Shown: positions 26,761 through 39,616, counted from the first letter of the stretch. The stretch is DNA of 64,000 bases from Xestospongia muta (GCA_963693285.1 OY848922.1:8358923-8422922), one strand, 5' to 3'. Made by a program: numbers and translations. Notes: generated by a model from the letters alone, not told the origin.

Positions 26761-28084
26761 GTTAATATATAAGTATAAAGAATGTAATTTGTTTTATTGA
26801 TTTGTGGAGTTGATCTTTCCATAGTCTGTTTCTATGATCAAGCATTGTTTGACAGTCAGGTCTATCAAGGACTTGTAATGTAAAGACTAGTTGGCCACAA
26901 TGCTTCTGTAGCTGCATATATGAATACTACAGCTACATCAAATTTTGTTATGGGTGGGGTAGCTTGGGCCCATGGTTCTCAAAGGCAACAAATATATATA
27001 TTTGGAGTTTAGTTCAACTTCTGAGCTAACTTCTAAGGGTAAGATCTCCTGTAATTATCATTGTCTATTACCTATTGATATCCATTGTTATCCCAATATG
27101 CCTTTCGGAGAAGACCAGACATAATTTTATCCTACTTTCCAGAATTGAAGTTATAGCTATGAAGAAAACCAATAACCTTAGCTATAGCTACATATGTATT
27201 TAGACCTTAATTACATCAATTTGACTAACTTCAATCACTATAAAAAAATTTTAAAAATTTCTCTTTTGTATATTAGGTGATTTAGGTCCATTAACTTGGC
27301 TCTTGTCATCCTTACTCTTCATATACCCACAAATGAGAGAGTGTGGTTAGGCATAAAGACCACTGCAAACAAATGTGATTATGTCAGTTCATGGAATGGA
27401 ATCATTGAGTGAAGTAATATGAAATAGTGAATAGTATGTCTTTATCAATAAACAATATGGGATTTGTACATATACTATTATGTATTGCTATTTGCCTTAA
27501 TACACAGTATATGAATAATAATGTAATCCAATAACTGTTATGTTAATGAGAGGATTGTCATTATTTGATATCCGTGTATATCATTTCGTTATTATTCAAC
27601 TATATGTCTTTGTTCATTGTGACGGTTTGATGAATGAATAGTTTATTGCCATATGAAAGAGCTATTACCTCCAAATAATGTAACTGTCATTTATAATATT
27701 AGTATCAGAATTATGTTGTTACCAATGTATGAAACAGCTCTAAAGCATGCACAAGTTCATGGTCCATTCAATGTGTATAGATTATGACTGATGATACACA
27801 CACAAAGCACTATAAGATGTGATAGTTAAGATGTATATGTCATTATACTTTTTGCGTTTTCATAGATGATGTATACTGATAAAAGCTAAAATATTATGGA
27901 GATGAGTTGTATTGTGTAATTTAGAATACTGTAACTGAAACTGTGATACTTTATTTCAAAATATTTTGATGTATATTAAAATTTATCACAAAATCTATGA
28001 TATACACGACATTTTAAAATTGTTTAACTACCAAGTTAAGGTTGCACTCATCAAAATTAAATTGTTTATTAAATTGCACAGTTA
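26761..28084. other. Intergenic stretch without a recognised gene
   Basis: AT-rich sequence between the DsbA-like array and the transposon. No open frame over 60 codons with family resemblance, no clear exon series and no repeat seen elsewhere in the window. Confidence 0.5.
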
Positions 28085-28372
28085 CCTTAGTTACTTGGGG
28101 TGTGTCTCTCTTAAAAATTATATACTATATTGGGACCACACATACAATAATAGCATTCATTGATCAACTCTTGTCAACACTGGGGAATTGTCATTTAGTA
28201 TTGGTGGCAATGAAGTTGATTAAATTATTATAGTGATCATTCAGTCAGTAATATGAAAGGTATCACCAATACCAAAATGTTGACAAGACTTGATCAATGA
28301 ATTCTATTAATGTATGTGTGGTCCTGGTATAGTATATAATTTTTAAGAGAGGGCCACTCCAAAGTAATTTAG
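28085..28372. repeat. Long foldback element next to the CACTA insertion
   Basis: Two arms of about 80-100 bp (about 28088-28190 and 28270-28370) are reverse complements with few mismatches; for example TCTCTTAAAAATTATATACT pairs with the segment around 28334-28353. The arms surround about 80 bp of non-matching DNA. The CACTA element begins 8 bp after the right arm. Confidence 0.65.
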
Positions 28373-28636
28373 ACAGGTATCACTGGAAAATTAAATATGT
28401 TTCCAGTATGTTGTCCTCGAAGAAACGTAAAGGAAACATATGTAATAGATTTCTCTATATGTTTCTGTTTTGGAAATTTGTAATTTTTATTATGTTTCCA
28501 ATATTAAAATACTCCACAATTACAATGGTTAGAAACAAATGTTTTCATTGACAATTAATTATACATGTAACCAAAATTTATTATCTAGCAATAACATAAA
28601 TTTAAGAAAAAGAAAGTAAATCAATTATTTATGGCG

Positions 28637-31564
28637 TTAAGAAATTAACGGACTCACAACTAGTACTGTCTCATCATTGATAGTGTAAGTGCAAGAAAGA
28701 GCTATCCCAAGAATGTTTTCTATTGGTACAAACTGGTTGTCTGAACAGAACTCAAAAGTTGAGTTACAATACACCTCATAAGGTTTACCAAAGTAATGAC
28801 GACTGGGATGATAACAAGGCCATGACACCATTGCAAAGATTTTGCTGACAAAAGACTCAGAGGAAGAAAATGTCAAAGAATGAGTAACAAAACCACTAAC
28901 TTGTGCAATACATACAGAAAAATTACTAAAGTAAGTAGTTTGCTCATGCTGTTGGTATCACTACTGAAGGGAAATATAGGCCTAGCAAGAACATATTGAC
29001 CAGTTACATATGCTAAACCATTAATTTCAATACGTTTCATGAGACGATGTGAAGAAGGAACCATAGAACAGTTTAATGTAGGATATAAACACTTATATAG
29101 TTTTGTAATTGCTAATAGTTGGGACTGTGAGAAGGAATGGATTGTGCATTTTATATCTGGTTTGTAGTTATTTTCTACATTAATAAGCTCTGAATGAGAC
29201 ATGGTAAGCAATGTTGAGGAATGATTATGGAAAAGTGGGACAAAAAGTTCAGAAACATTGTTTTTATCTTCTGACAACAAGATTAACAGGTGTATTTGTG
29301 AATTATCATTCATAAATCTATCCATTAATTGGCATTCAATGTTTTTGTTATTGTGTGGTAGGTTACCAAGTATACCATTGCACCTTTCAAATGAAAAAAG
29401 GAAAAAATTGGCAATTGGACCAATATCTTCAATGCATGCACGAAGATGACAATGAAGGTGCATGTTGGGAGTTGCACTATCTTGGCCATAGAGAGAAATG
29501 CAGCGTTTGCAAAACTGCATGAGCAAAGCATCTGCCAATTGAACATCACTCTGTGACAACTCTTTCTTATTGAGTAGTCTACAAGCCAAGACGAAATGCC
29601 TTAACCATTCTAATTCTTGTGATGTCAATATATCTTTTAAGCAAACAATGGCAAAATAGCATATCCATTTCATCCAATTCTCAGCAGTGAATGAAGAAAG
29701 ACAATGGACAGATGGTATTTGGTTTAACTTCATATTAGGAGTGATTTTAAAGCTTTTGATTACTGAATCAATAGAATTAAGAGATTCAGCACTTAGACGT
29801 CCATGCTTGAGCCATATGTTTTGGAAAATATGTTTTGCTGTCCCAATGTACATATTATGCATTGGGTCAATTATTGTCATTACAATAGGATCAAAGTAGG
29901 GTAAATCTAAAAGTACTGAATACCGGCATCCGACTTCACTCTCCTTCTTTCTTAAAGCTGATTCAGATCTACATAACTTCAGTTCATTTACATCATGTCT
30001 GTGTTTGTAATTACTCCTAGAAATCCACTTTTCTCTTTCAAAATTAGAATAATTATTCTTTCCGAACATGCCAGTAAAAAACTCACAATAACATTTAGAG
30101 CAACCAAGATTAGCTGTATGGCTCAGAAATCCACAAACCTTTCTGCTGGCAGGAATGTCACATGCAACACAAATTAAGGCAAACCGCAAAGTTAATGATC
30201 TACCATTTGAAAGATATATCAAAACACCCTGCCATAAGGTTAACAGTTCATCAACTAAGGGTTTCAAAAAGTGATTAACTGTTTTCTTTGGCTCATTATG
30301 ACCAGGAATTAATCCTACTAAGATTACATTTTCTCTTTTAAATCGCATTTTTCTTGGCAAATTAACTAGAACTAAATAAATTACACCAACTGAGTATTGT
30401 CTGTGCTTAAAAGGCTGAAACCAGTCTATGTTTAACATTAAGGCGAAATTGTTTTCTTTTGTTAAGAAGGCACTACCATCATCAGTTTTAATATGGTGCC
30501 ATATCTTTCCATCATGCACATCTCTCATAGTTCCATCAGTTGACAACATCATACGGTTTTTCTGACAAAGTTCGTAAAGGCCTTTACGTGCAAACAATCC
30601 TTTAAGGCTTTCAACTAAACTTTTATAGGCAAAAGTTAGATATGGATAATATTTATGCTTACCATCACTTATGATGACAGTTCGTAATAATTGATTTCTG
30701 CATAATGTACTTGACACATTAGTGTTTTTACATGTCTTAATGACAGTTTGGCCTCCTCTTTTCTCCAGACATTCATTAGGCTTATAAAGAAAATGGCACT
30801 TTCTACAAACAACATACTTTACAAAGGAAGACTGATGTATCTTTTTTTCAATCAAACGATTCTTTTGATACAATGTTTTAGGAAAAACATCTGCAAGTTG
30901 ACGTAATCGATGACAGTAAAGTCCACCAAAATGAAATAGCACAGAAACAAAACTCAAAATCCAACCAATAGCTTTAGAAGGTAATGATATACACACTCTC
31001 AAGGGCTGCAATAAAGCCAATGGTCCACCAAATCAAAGCTTCATCTTCTTCATCAAGATGTAATGCATTGTCTTCACTGTTGTTTAACCTTTCAATAAAT
31101 TCAGGAAATTCACATTCTAACTCATTGGAAGATTCAACCCATACTTCAGTATCTGTGATAAATAAACAACCAAGTTTAAAACTTGCTATAGGCAATTACT
31201 GTGTATGTAACATACCATTAACATCATAGATTTCAAGCTCATCGTTTGTTACATCATTTTCTGTTTCCAAACTATCAACAATTTCCATTAAGTCATCTGA
31301 GATGGTCGAGAGATCCAAACTAGAACGTTCTTTCTCGCGGCAAAGATCAGTCTCTTTAACGGGATCATCACTAGATGTGTCATACAAACTGATAGAAGAG
31401 CTATCATCCTCATTGTGCTTCCGGAGTTGTGATACATTACACCAGATCCCTGAGTGACAGTATAATCGTCGATGCTGCTTGTAAGTTTTCAATGAGAGTC
31501 TTTTAAAACAATGTCCGCAAAGCTTGAAATTTGTAGCCTTAGACTGTCTTAATCTCTGAGACAT
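28637..31564 (-). CDS. TNP2-type (EnSpm/CACTA) transposase
   Basis: Minus-strand gene inside the transposon. N-terminal exon 31216-31564 (MSQRLRQSK) has a Cys/His cluster (CGHCFKRL...HRRLYCH), probably zinc-binding and DNA-contacting. A second exon ends near DEALIWWTIGFIAA. The main open frame 28873-31017 has transposase hallmarks: FALMLNIDWFQPFKHRQYSV, NLPRKMRFKRENVILVG, IPGHNEPKKT, LPYFDPIVMTIIDPMHN. A 3' exon (28637 to about 28900) encodes HYFGKPYEV and ENILGIALSC, the typical TNP2 C-terminal part. Two junctions are not settled: near 31000 the frame shifts by one base relative to the preceding exon, and near 28890 a short intron seems needed. It may be a slightly damaged copy. Confidence 0.82.
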
Positions 31565-31688
31565 TTTAAAACAAAGTAACAAGACACCTCTGTTTCAGTA
31601 TTGCAATGATCACGTGATAACGTAGCCGAAAGTCGCGGGATCTGTATGAAGTTTTATTTATCTCGTTCTCTCTGGTTGTAGAAGTTAA

Positions 31689-33759
31689 ATGGCCTATTCT
31701 TTCCTTCAGCATCAACCCAGTCCTAGCTATTTCGAACAACTCAATGATAATGACTATGATGAGTATCCTGAGAGCATGTCATCGAGCTCATCTAACTGTC
31801 ACAGTACTGAATATGATGACTCAAGTCCTGTTGTAATTCCTCCTACACCTCCAAGAAAAGCAGTGAACAGTCGATTGAACCTACTCTCTCGTTTAGAAGA
31901 TGCCATTGGTCCATCTCAGTTACCTTCTTGGATAAATGCTAGCGCTTCTTTAGAAACAAAAGACAACAGTGTTAAAGCTAGTGCCAAAGTTACTACTAGT
32001 CAATACCACACTGGGTAAAGCTTCAACTGAAGTAACTCCCTACCATGCTAAAGCTAAGTCAACAACAAGAATTTCTTCGAAATGTAATCAAAAAACTCAA
32101 GGTAGTACTAAAGTCAAGGAATCTCCTGTTGTCCATAACTTCATTGATACTGAACAGACAGGTAAATGGTAAAATTGTACAGTTTTTATGTTAGATTTTT
32201 GTAGCAATGGACCAAATTTTGCAAGAGATTAAAAATTCAGAAGAAAGGTTACAGACACGCATTGAGGACTTGGAAGGTAGATTTGGACAACGTCATGGTT
32301 CTACTACTTACTAAAAGGAAAAAGATTTCACCTCCTGAAATAAGAGTAAGTTATTTTGATGTGCTAAGGCAAAGTGAGAAATTTAACAGCTTTTATAATA
32401 CAACCACATAGCTATTTACACAATTTGTGGTCTATGGTAATCTCAATTTCTCTTTAGGCTTTTTAGTTGACTTAAGTATCATGATATGTTTGTTCGGAAA
32501 GAAAACTTTATACTAGCCTTATGTTTTAGGGTTGGAAATGTTTTTGGTATGGGGCTAATAACTGTAAAGTAAATATATCACAGTACTATATTATGTGTAC
32601 AGTCAATTAAGTGTGTATTTCTGAACAAACAGTACACTATAAATTGTGTCAAGAGTCTCAAGACCTTTTCCTTTGCCCCATCACAAACTAATAGTAGGGT
32701 TGAAAGGTCAAAAGGTTTGCTCACTAGTCTAACCTATGAATAATTTTCCAATAATAGGCAAATATAGTAATATTATTGTGACAATATTGTATGTATAACA
32801 TTGTTAGTACATTTGACCCACCCACACATCATGTTATAGTAACTTTTATTATCTAGGATTATGTACGCAAAACATATTTAGCTTTATACGAAGAAGATGA
32901 GAACCTTGAATGGAACTTTAGGTATGAATAACATGACCTCCACTTGTAACACTGTCTTCTGTGTACTGTTGTAGTAAGAAGATAAGTGACAAAGAAAATC
33001 AAATGATATTAAAGAAATTAGTAGCAGAAGTGAAATCTCACTTTCCTGATGTAGCCACTGCAGTTATTAATGGTTAGTAATATTATCAACTTGAAAAATA
33101 TATTGGCATATCTGTTGAAATTATAAATGTTATGTATAATATAATGTGTGCATTATTAAGTATTTTATTAAATGTGGTTTTACCATATTCCTCATCATCA
33201 TGATCCTTTTATAGATGCTACTAAAACTTATTTTTCAAGTTGTCACACTAAGGCAAAGCTCATAAATTCAGGAAAGTATTCTAGTAAGTGTGAAAAACAA
33301 AGAAGAAGAAACAGGATAACTAGAGTAAGTAGTTCATACCATTTAATTAACACTATTGCAATTCCATTATAGGAAATGACAATGATAATGTTAGTGTAAA
33401 TACTTATAGTTTTTTTATTTTTTTCAAACACTGTTTTTTAATAGAAGCTACAACGAAGACTTACTGAATATGATCGAACAACTGGCCTATCTGATGCTAC
33501 TAAAGCAAAGTGGAGAGTTTGTTTCACTGGTGATATGATGAGCTCAGAAGAGAGTGATGAAAATGAAGATTACCAGTTTATTATCCGCACTCTTCCATGG
33601 AGAGGAAAAAACCTAACAAAATTACTGTATGCTTTGTACAAAAAATCTTCCAAAACCTGTTCAGTAAGAAGTAAGCATATGACTATTAAAAGGAAGGAAG
33701 GGCTTCCTTCTGATAGACTGAAACCAGCTGGTTATCCCGAATATGCTTTTCAGCATTGA
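31689..33759 (+). CDS. Second ORF of the CACTA/EnSpm element
   Basis: Plus-strand, divergently transcribed from the transposase. Exon pieces: 31689 to about 32160 (Ser-rich, PPTPPRKA; frame changes near 32010 so this part may be broken or spliced), a short coiled segment near 32205-32275 (MDQILQEIKNSEERLQTR), then about 32860-32920, 32975-33075, 33215-33330 and 33445-33759. The last encodes AKWRVCFTGDMMSSEES, IIRTLPWRGKNL and MTIKRKEGLPSDR, a C-terminal block I associate with accessory ORFs of animal EnSpm elements. Function in transposition is unproven. Exact exon ends were not worked out for all pieces. Confidence 0.6.
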
Positions 33760-34274
33760 TTGCAACGACAGTGGTTATTCAATAATTTATTTTATGAGTC
33801 ATTTATTCAATCATTATAAATGTTATGTTATGTGAAATCGTGTCCATATAATGTTGGGTCAGTAAGAGTGTTCTGATTATGTCATTTATTGTTTAAGTTG
33901 TTTATGTGACTATGACATTATCTTTGTGATTTACATAACATTTCCTTTTTTGAGGATATATATCATAATGGAAATGTATTTCATTTTGTAGTGATTACTT
34001 GATTTTTTTTTGATTTGTTGTATTTGTAAATAATCATTAATTCAATGGAAACATTAAAGTTTCTTTAATAAAAATACAAAAAAAATTTAGTGTTTTCAAG
34101 TGTTTCTATATATAGTGGGGAAACTTGCTCTTCACATGTGTTTCTTATCAAAAGAAATCTTTATGTTTCCTTAGTTTGGAAACGCCAGAAACATAACAGG
34201 ATACTTGACATTTTCAAAACGTTTCCAGATGTTTCATGCTGTAGAAACATATTAATTTTTCCAGTGTATGTACA

Positions 34275-37200
34275 ATGGCTGTAACAAAACAACCACTTCA
34301 GGAGACATTGGAACAGAGACCAATTTTACAAGAGTTATGTGAACATATTCGCATTGGTGATAAATGGTATTTGTTAGGAATCCAGCTGAATCTGGATCCT
34401 AAGAAGTTGGATGATATTAAACAGCTACCAGGAAGTTCCGCATTCAAAACATCAAAAATGTTTCACTTGTGGTTGGACACTAACCCTTACGCTACAAGAA
34501 AACAAGTCATAGATGCTTTGAAGAAGAAATTTGTTGAGCAAGTTACTATTGCACATGAGTATGAGAATGCTATATGGAGTTCTGGTCAGTAATCTTATGC
34601 AAGACAAATGGCTAATATAATACCGCATGCATGTTTTGTGCTTTTTTACTGCCCCTAGGTACCGAGGCTGGTATCATTCTTGAATGTCATTTTGCTGAAT
34701 TTTCACAGTGTCTAATCAATCCTGTAAGAGTAGCTCAACTCTTATATAGTGAGAGATGCATCAATGAAAAAACACTTGATAAGATGGAAACATTAGAAGA
34801 CGTATTGGATGAGAAGAAGACAACTCTGTTGACTGCTCTGTATACTGCCATATCTTCAGATCACAAAATGTTGAAAGCTCTGGCTACAGTACTATCTCAG
34901 TTTGAAGAAACAAAACTTTTGTCTGAGAGAATTATCAGCGAATATGGTAAGAAATCATGTGCATTATTAGTTGTACAATTAATTGATGTTTTTAGCTCAA
35001 AAGTTTCCAAATAGTCAGAAGAGAGCTGATAATTTTAAAGTGATAACAACAACAGCAAATCAGACAAGCCCTGAAGATCATGCCAGTGACATTTTGCGAC
35101 TTCATTATGGTTCTCTCTCTCAATCTCTTTGTTATCCTCTTGGTGTGGCTAAACTACTTTATGGAGAGAATGTTATTTCAGCAAAAACATTGTCAGCAAT
35201 GAAATCTACTATAGAGTCTTTGTCAGGAGAAAAAAAAGCGATATTTGTTCTATTAAAAGCTATACGTCAAGCTTTACATGCCAAGTACCATAACCTTAAT
35301 ATCTTTATTAGTGTACTTTTAAAGTTTACAAACAATGTACCACATGCTACGGCAATGTGGAAGGACTATGGTAAGTATAATAATTAAACTACAATTCTGT
35401 TACTACTTCATGTTTCAACAGCGAAAGTATTTCCAGAAGAAGTAATAGCTACTGTTGGCGAAGGTATTGTGTTATAGTAATGCATTGTTATTAAATAAAA
35501 TATTAGGTAATTTGGTAACCACAACATCAACAATGTCACCCCAGACAACTTCAAATCAAGGTTGCTTCAGTTCCAAATGACATTAATTAATGTTAATACC
35601 TATTGTAGGTATTCCACTTCCTCGAACTTTGAGCCCGGTGTTTGGTTCTGTCCGAGAAGAATTTGCAATAGCATTCAGTAAAATTCGAGAAGCTATTAAT
35701 GCAAGCCCCCCCCCTTTGGATAAATTGAAGCTTTTCTTGGAAGATGGTTACCCTTATCTTCGACCTCAGTTAGCTCATTCTAACTCCATCAACGATATAC
35801 TTAATGTTGTGAGAGAGCATTGCACACTGATTAACATCAGTTGTCTAGAGAGCATTGTGAAGCGATTTGATATAGAAGAAGCTAAGACACACATAAAAGA
35901 ATATACTGATGCTATCCAGTCACTATGTAATGAAACAAAAGCTTCTCTTTGTCTGGGTGAAAGTTTCAAAGTGAAAAACACTCCTTCTCTTCTCCAATGT
36001 GAGACAGCTGTCTTTGTCTTAGATTGGAATCCCAGTGGCTGCACATTGGAAGATATTAAAGATATTCTTGCTAAATCAGTTGATGGAAATGTGGTGATTC
36101 ATGATTTGAGAGATGGTAACTCCGTTATTGTTACCTGCTTTTTTCCACTCAGCATGACAAGCTTACTTATTGCCAAAGCTCAGGAGACTCTTGAAACAGT
36201 AAAGAAAAAAGGACTGAAAAAACTTACTATTGGTCTTTGTACCATTTATGATAAGTGTGAAAGAGATAAGGTAAGATTGAGTGCTACAAACAACACTTGT
36301 AGAAATGTTGTAACCTGATATAGGAGGTTGCAACTATTGTAGAAGAGGAACTCAGAAGTCAATTGGAAATACAACAAGCCATGATTGAAACAATAGAAGT
36401 CCAGTCTACAGTCAGTAAAAATGAAGGTAAGTTTAATGTTATGGATATCTCTTGCTGTGTGATGTTTTCTGTATAAGTTTGATTGATGATGATAACACTT
36501 ATTTTATTTAGCTCAGATTTAATACCATGATTGGTTGATTAAATCATATATTGTCACATTTAACAAAATTATTTGATCCAAACTGAAAGCAAACATAAAA
36601 ATCTTTTGATTACTATTTTAATGTATTTTAGAATTGACTGTTTATCAAATGTTGAAAATCATTTGATAAACAGTCAATTCCATATATAGTAAAAAATCAA
36701 CAATCAATTTTTACAGTGTTAAAGATGTAGTTAATGGTTGATTCATTTGTAGAATAATGGTCAATCCTTACATCAAATTTATTCTCATCCACAGAAAATG
36801 ACATTAAAGATGAGTTCACTGATTTTTTGGTGAGGGTCAGAAACCAAATGTGTCAACTTAAGGAGGAAAATAGCACCTTGCAGCAGAAATTAAATGAAAT
36901 AGCTGACTCAAATCAGGAAGAGCTACATCAATTGGAGCAAGAAAATGTAAAATTGAAAGATGAGAACACTGACTTGCAAGATGAAATAAAGAATGTAAAA
37001 GAGAAATAGTAAGTGTATACTCATGAATAAGTTGTTCATTTTGGTTGCCCATATTTAGTAAGCAAGTGGAACAGAGATTAGTGCAGAAGGATTTTCAACT
37101 TAAAGACATGGAAAAAGTAATTATCACTCAAAATTTAGTATTATATAATGCCCTGGGGATAGGAAAATTCAGAAGAGAAGAAAAAGATTCAGAATGAGTT

Positions 37201-38752
37201 AAGAATATTGGAGACAAGAAATCTTGAGCTGCAGACTGAAAGAAACAAAGCACTCGAAGAACAAAATAAATTAAAAAGACAACTTGCTGAAAAAACTCTG
37301 ATGTGGAAGGAACAAGTAAGTAATCAAAGCAAAACTGTTAGTATGATTTTGTAATTTAAGTTTGAATTGGTTCAAAATGACTTTAAAACTGAGAAAGAAG
37401 CAAAAGAGAGAGCTTTGATGTCCTTACAGATGAAGAAGTACATTGTAATATAATTAAATCAAAAATTGATTCTCCTATAATAGTACATCTATGGATTCAA
37501 CGTTAACACAGAAAGAGATTGAACTTGTAAAACTGCAAGAAGTCCATCAATATGTTAGCACATAAATAGTCATATACATGACATGTTTTGAAAATCTAGG
37601 AATTGGAAAGTGTTAATGAAGAGTTGAGAATACAGAGAACAAAATACAAAGAGCTTGAAGATGAAAACAATCAATTGATTATGAGTACAATTGAAGAGCA
37701 AAACAGACTGAATGAAGAACTTAAGCAATATAAGATGAGGGAGGAAATGGTAGATAGAATCAATTCCTAAACTAACAATAACATTGTGTTTTTTGTATAG
37801 TCAGCATCACTTCAACGTGATTATCACCGTGAGAGAAGTGCAAGCCAGGCTTTGCAAAGAGAACTGGAACAGCTACGAAAAAAATTCCAACAAAATAGGT
37901 GAGATAAACACATATAATACTGATATCTATGTATAATCTCATTCTAGTCAACAACTGGAGGCAACTGATTCTCAACTGGAGCAACCACATTGGGTTGTTA
38001 GTGAAAACGAGGTTATAATAACACCGGAGGTCTTAGGTAAAGGGGCATATGGTGAAGTTAAAGTGGCTGTTTTCCGAGGTCTGAAAGTGGCAGCTAAGTC
38101 TCTCCATGGTCTCATTATATCACCCTACACTGAAACCATGTTCTCCAGAGAAATGGAGATTGCTTCTAGAGTACGTCATCCTAATCTTGTCCAATTTATT
38201 GGAGCTACCAGAGTGGGTACACCCATCATCCTCACAGAACTCATGACTACAAGCCTTTGCATAGTGCTTCAGAATAAGTGTTTAACACAATCCCAAGTAG
38301 TCCGCATCAGTTATGATGTTGCTACAGCTCTCAATTATCTCCATTTATGGAAACCAGATCCTATTATCCATCGAGATATTAGTAGCTCTAATGTCCTGTT
38401 AGAACCATCAGTAGCTGATAGCTTTAAAGCTAAAGTAGCTGATTATGGAGCAGCTAAGCTTCAACAACATACAAAGACACTTATGCCAGGAAACGTATCT
38501 TATGCTGCCATAGAAGCTCTTGATCCTGAGAGTCATACACCAGCAATGGATGTGTACAGTTACTCTATTCTCTTAATAGAGATGATTATTCATAAGCCAC
38601 CTGCTGGAACAATTCCAGAGAGAGAAAGACAAGCTAGTGGTGTGTCATGGCCACAAATGTCATTTCTCATCCAGAAGTGTCTCAACCGAGATTATCACCA
38701 TCGTCCAACTATGTCACAGATCTTAGACACGCTTAAGCAATTAAGAGTTTAA
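34275..38752 (+). CDS. Death domain - CARD-like x2 - UBAN-like coiled coil - TKL kinase (RIPK-like chimera)
   Basis: Fifteen exons: 34275-34584, 34659-34946, 34996-35370, 35422-35463, 35507-35560, 35609-36270, 36324-36426, 36795-37008, 37059-37116, 37163-37315, 37361-37437, 37484-37541, 37600-37749, 37801-37898, 37948-38752; 3447 nt, 1148 aa. Exon 1 is a Death domain (GDKWYLLGIQL, LPGSSAFKTS). Exons 2 and 3 each encode a six-helix death-fold/CARD-like module (VRVAQLLYSE; LGVAKLLYGE). Exon 6 (about 357-577) is an unassigned domain (VFVLDWNPSGC). About 578-880 is a coiled coil with UBAN-like FELVQNDFKTEKEAKER (from 754) and QRDYHRERSASQ. From about 905 is a TKL kinase: GKGAYGEV, VAAK, HRDISSSN, DYG, AIE in place of APE. 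Predicted to join death-fold assembly and ubiquitin binding to phosphorylation. Its ATG is 9 bp after the transposon. Confidence 0.88.
36631..36681. repeat. Perfect 21-bp inverted repeat in an intron
   Basis: GAATTGACTGTTTATCAAATG, an 8-9 base loop, then the exact complement, inside intron 7 of the death-domain kinase gene. The neighbouring sequence to about 36718 ends TTTTTACAGTG and resembles the ends of the foldback element at 63466-63697, so this may be part of a small non-autonomous element. Confidence 0.7.
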
Positions 38753-39222
38753 TGAGATTGCAAATTGTCAACTCAAGAAGTTAAATAAAATGCTATTTTG
38801 CTGCTATATATATCTGTTGTTTTGTTTTGCTGAATATTTCTCACTGAACTGTTAAGTAAATATATTCGTTCCTTGCTACTCATACTTGTATACTTACAAT
38901 GAAAGATATAAAAAGCATTTCTTAATCAAATACATCTTATTGAAGCATTTAGGGAGGGATCAGGGACACCCCGGTATTACAACATTCATGAATTCTATAA
39001 TAACCACAATCTACTAATATTATTTACTTACAACTGCTATGATTGGTGTATCAAGTCCCTCCCTTTCTTTCTTGTCAACAATAAAAGATAAAACTTGAGA
39101 CAAATAGTGAGAGTGACATTAAAGAAAGTTATATAGCTACTTGCATGTCTACTGTTATTACATATCAATATACACTGTCATCAATGAATTCACATATGAG
39201 AGGTTCTAATGGTCTTTTTTCC

Positions 39223-39440
39223 TTCTTTATTTAGAGTTCAGCTATTACAGAGAGTTTAAATTTAGCATCAAAAATATTTCAGTAAATCTATAGGATTTTT
39301 GAACCACTTCACAGTCAGTCCTGAAAGAAATCAATTGTACAGTTTAGCAAAAGAAATTGTAGACAGAAATAAATGACTGAATATTATTCTTTTAAAGGTC
39401 ATCACTCACATGTTACACTTGACAAGATTCATTGGTTATA
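39223..39440 (+). pseudogene. Detached copy of PDSS1 exon 9 and its 3' flank
   Basis: Repeats the acceptor, exon 9 and downstream flank of PDSS1 (compare 17860-18080), with differences including a frameshifting change in the middle (LNLAS... then altered frame) while the FLNHFTVSPERNQLYSLAKEIVDRNK-coding part stays readable. No other PDSS1 exons are nearby. Its flank looks closest to those of the 3.6-kb units, so it probably came from that array. Confidence 0.8.
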
Positions 39441-39616
39441 AAACATTTAGGAGCTACCCACTCTCCTTTTTTATAACTGACGGACGTTAGTTTATCAAAA
39501 AAGAAGGAGGGGCTAGCTCGGATGTCTGTTATCAAAAAGAAGGAGGGGCTAACATTTTACATCATTGTTTAGTGAGATAGGCTAACATAGACTTAGTGGG
39601 TGGATTCTCAAAAGTG

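Larger units (their letters stand above)
28381..34266. mobile_element. CACTA (EnSpm) DNA transposon, complete ends
   Basis: 5886 bp element. The left end reads CACTGGAAAATTAAATATG and the right end is its near-complement (CATATTAATTTTTCCAGTG). It is flanked by a 3-bp target duplication TAT (28378-28380 and 34267-34269), as expected for EnSpm/CACTA elements. Subterminal regions are dense in short GTTTCC/GGAAAC copies in both orientations, the usual transposase-binding pattern. It carries two divergent genes, a TNP2-type transposase (minus) and an accessory ORF (plus), separated by about 125 bp. Intact ends suggest recent activity, although the transposase frame shows a discontinuity. Confidence 0.92.
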
